In this document: one piece after another, positions 5,699 through 6,244 of the stretch
Layout: each line of letters begins with the position of its first letter
Numbering within the stretch: the first letter of the stretch is position 1
Source of the DNA: an uncultured Selenomonas sp.
Lineage (GTDB): Bacteria; Bacillota; Negativicutes; Selenomonadales; Selenomonadaceae
NCBI GenBank assembly: GCA_937981305.1
Contig: CALJPB010000228.1
Coordinates: 1 to 6,244, forward strand
Direction: 5' to 3'
Length of the DNA: 6,244 bases
The notes under the pieces: generated by a model
The model's input: the letters and a program-made list of their open reading frames with translations, nothing else
Databases searched by the model: none
Told to the model about the DNA's origin: nothing
Program-made: the position numbers and the translations under genes

Positions 5699-6244
5699 TC
5701 GGCGCGCCTCCCTGCTCCTGCCAAGTCTTACGGTACCAGTTTGCCTTGCCGCGCAGCACATCGCCACCACGCATCCCGTCATCTGCCCACGGGTGATACT
5801 TCGGGCTTTCCATCGTGCCGAGGTATTCCAGATCCCAACGCTCACAGCCATTTTTCGGTCCGTACGGGTCGTGTGGACAGATGCCGTCCTCATTGTCCGC
5901 CGCCTCGCCGTGCGTCAGAACGCGCTGCTTGTCGATCGTCAGCCAGAGTCCATTACAGAGTGCGGCGATTGCCTTTGCCATGCCCTCAATCTGTGTGTCG
6001 GTCGGAGACTCTGCGCCGAGGTTGTTCGTCGTCGCACCCACACATCCGAGAATACAGATGCTCACGCTGCCGCTGTTACGCCGATATGTTGCCTCGAGTA
6101 CGTCGTCGAGTTCGCCGTCCGCGATGACGTAGATTTCTCCGTCTCGGTCGATCTGGATGTGGTAGTCGCTCCAGAACTGCCCGTAGTGTCCCGCCGACCA
6201 GTGGAGATAGACCTTCGTCTCGCGCCCCTGCGTTGCTGCTGCGT
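5691..6244 (-). CDS. N-acetylmuramoyl-L-alanine amidase (phage endolysin type), 5' end outside the window
   Basis: The frame is open to the right edge; 184 codons lie within the window and the start is missing. The visible part begins AAATQGRETKVYLHWSAGHY and contains YHIQIDRDGEIY, TYRRNSGSVSICILGC, PTDTQIEGMAKAIAAL, VLTHGEAA and CERWDLEYLG. This is the order of the amidase_2/PGRP fold, a zinc enzyme cleaving the amide bond between MurNAc and L-Ala. Likely zinc ligands are the His of LHWSAG (visible residue 14), the His of THGEAA (visible residue 111) and the Asp of RWDL (visible residue 137). About 26 residues separate the last two, as in amidases with a DGxxPHDPYGP-type insert. The tail has GGDVLRGKANWYR. 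No signal peptide can be judged because the start is missing. The stop overlaps the start of the membrane protein gene by 8 nt, a lysis-cassette arrangement. A holin would be expected nearby, but none is seen here. Confidence 0.9.
   Translation of the reverse strand, partial: AAATQGRETKVYLHWSAGHYGQFWSDYHIQIDRDGEIYVIADGELDDVLEATYRRNSGSVSICILGCVGATTNNLGAESPTDTQIEGMAKAIAALCNGLWLTIDKQRVLTHGEAADNEDGICPHDPYGPKNGCERWDLEYLGTMESPKYHPWADDGMRGGDVLRGKANWYRKTWQEQGGAPND

Noticed and set aside
5699..5893. N-terminal extension of the membrane protein to 271 residues
   Set aside because: It overlaps the amidase in a different frame and reads as Arg/Thr/Cys-rich shadow sequence. The ATG at 5698 has a good ribosome site and places a membrane segment near the N-terminus.
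5691..6065. Amidase beginning at the GTG at 6065
   Set aside because: The frame continues upstream to the window edge with conserved amidase content, including the first zinc-binding His (LHWSAG), so the GTG is internal.

Overview
The window is a GC-rich bacterial segment in which every convincing gene lies on the minus strand, so transcription runs from right to left. The middle is the start of a division and cell-wall (dcw) cluster in canonical order: mraZ (4644-4201), rsmH/mraW (4204-3269), ftsL (3241-2873), murE (2866-1382) and murF (1380-127). The genes are tightly packed: ATGA overlap at mraZ/rsmH, 27 nt rsmH-ftsL, 6 nt ftsL-murE, 1 nt murE-murF. MurE carries the DNPR motif of the meso-diaminopimelate-adding enzymes. 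Protein style, GC content and gene order suggest a Negativicute such as a Selenomonas relative (a diderm Firmicute). That placement is an inference from the look of the proteins, not a database result.

The dcw block is flanked on both sides by DNA that does not belong to it. On the right (5078-6244) are two overlapping genes of phage-lysis type: the C-terminal part of an N-acetylmuramoyl-L-alanine amidase (cut by the window edge) and a 206-residue protein with one N-terminal membrane segment and a periplasmic coiled coil, a candidate spanin-like factor. They end at a strong Rho-independent terminator (about 5023-5066). On the left, murF loses its last 35 or so codons at a GCGGCAGCGGCGG-rich stretch (about 130-147). 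The reading frame that continues to the window edge encodes an unrelated, unrecognised protein fragment. So murF is broken by a junction, which could be an assembly chimera, a prophage edge or a real rearrangement.

Between the lysis genes and mraZ (4645-5077) there is no gene I would support. It holds the lysis-operon terminator, short direct repeats that could be integrase arm sites, two candidate sigma-70-type promoters reading toward mraZ, and a set of GTGG repeats at 10-bp spacing just downstream of the better promoter. These repeats look like the operator through which MraZ represses its own operon.

Together, MraZ (regulator), RsmH (16S rRNA methyltransferase), FtsL (divisome scaffold), MurE and MurF (peptide-stem ligases) form one co-transcribed unit for septal wall synthesis. 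No FtsI/SpoVD-type transpeptidase lies between ftsL and murE, where many Firmicutes have one.
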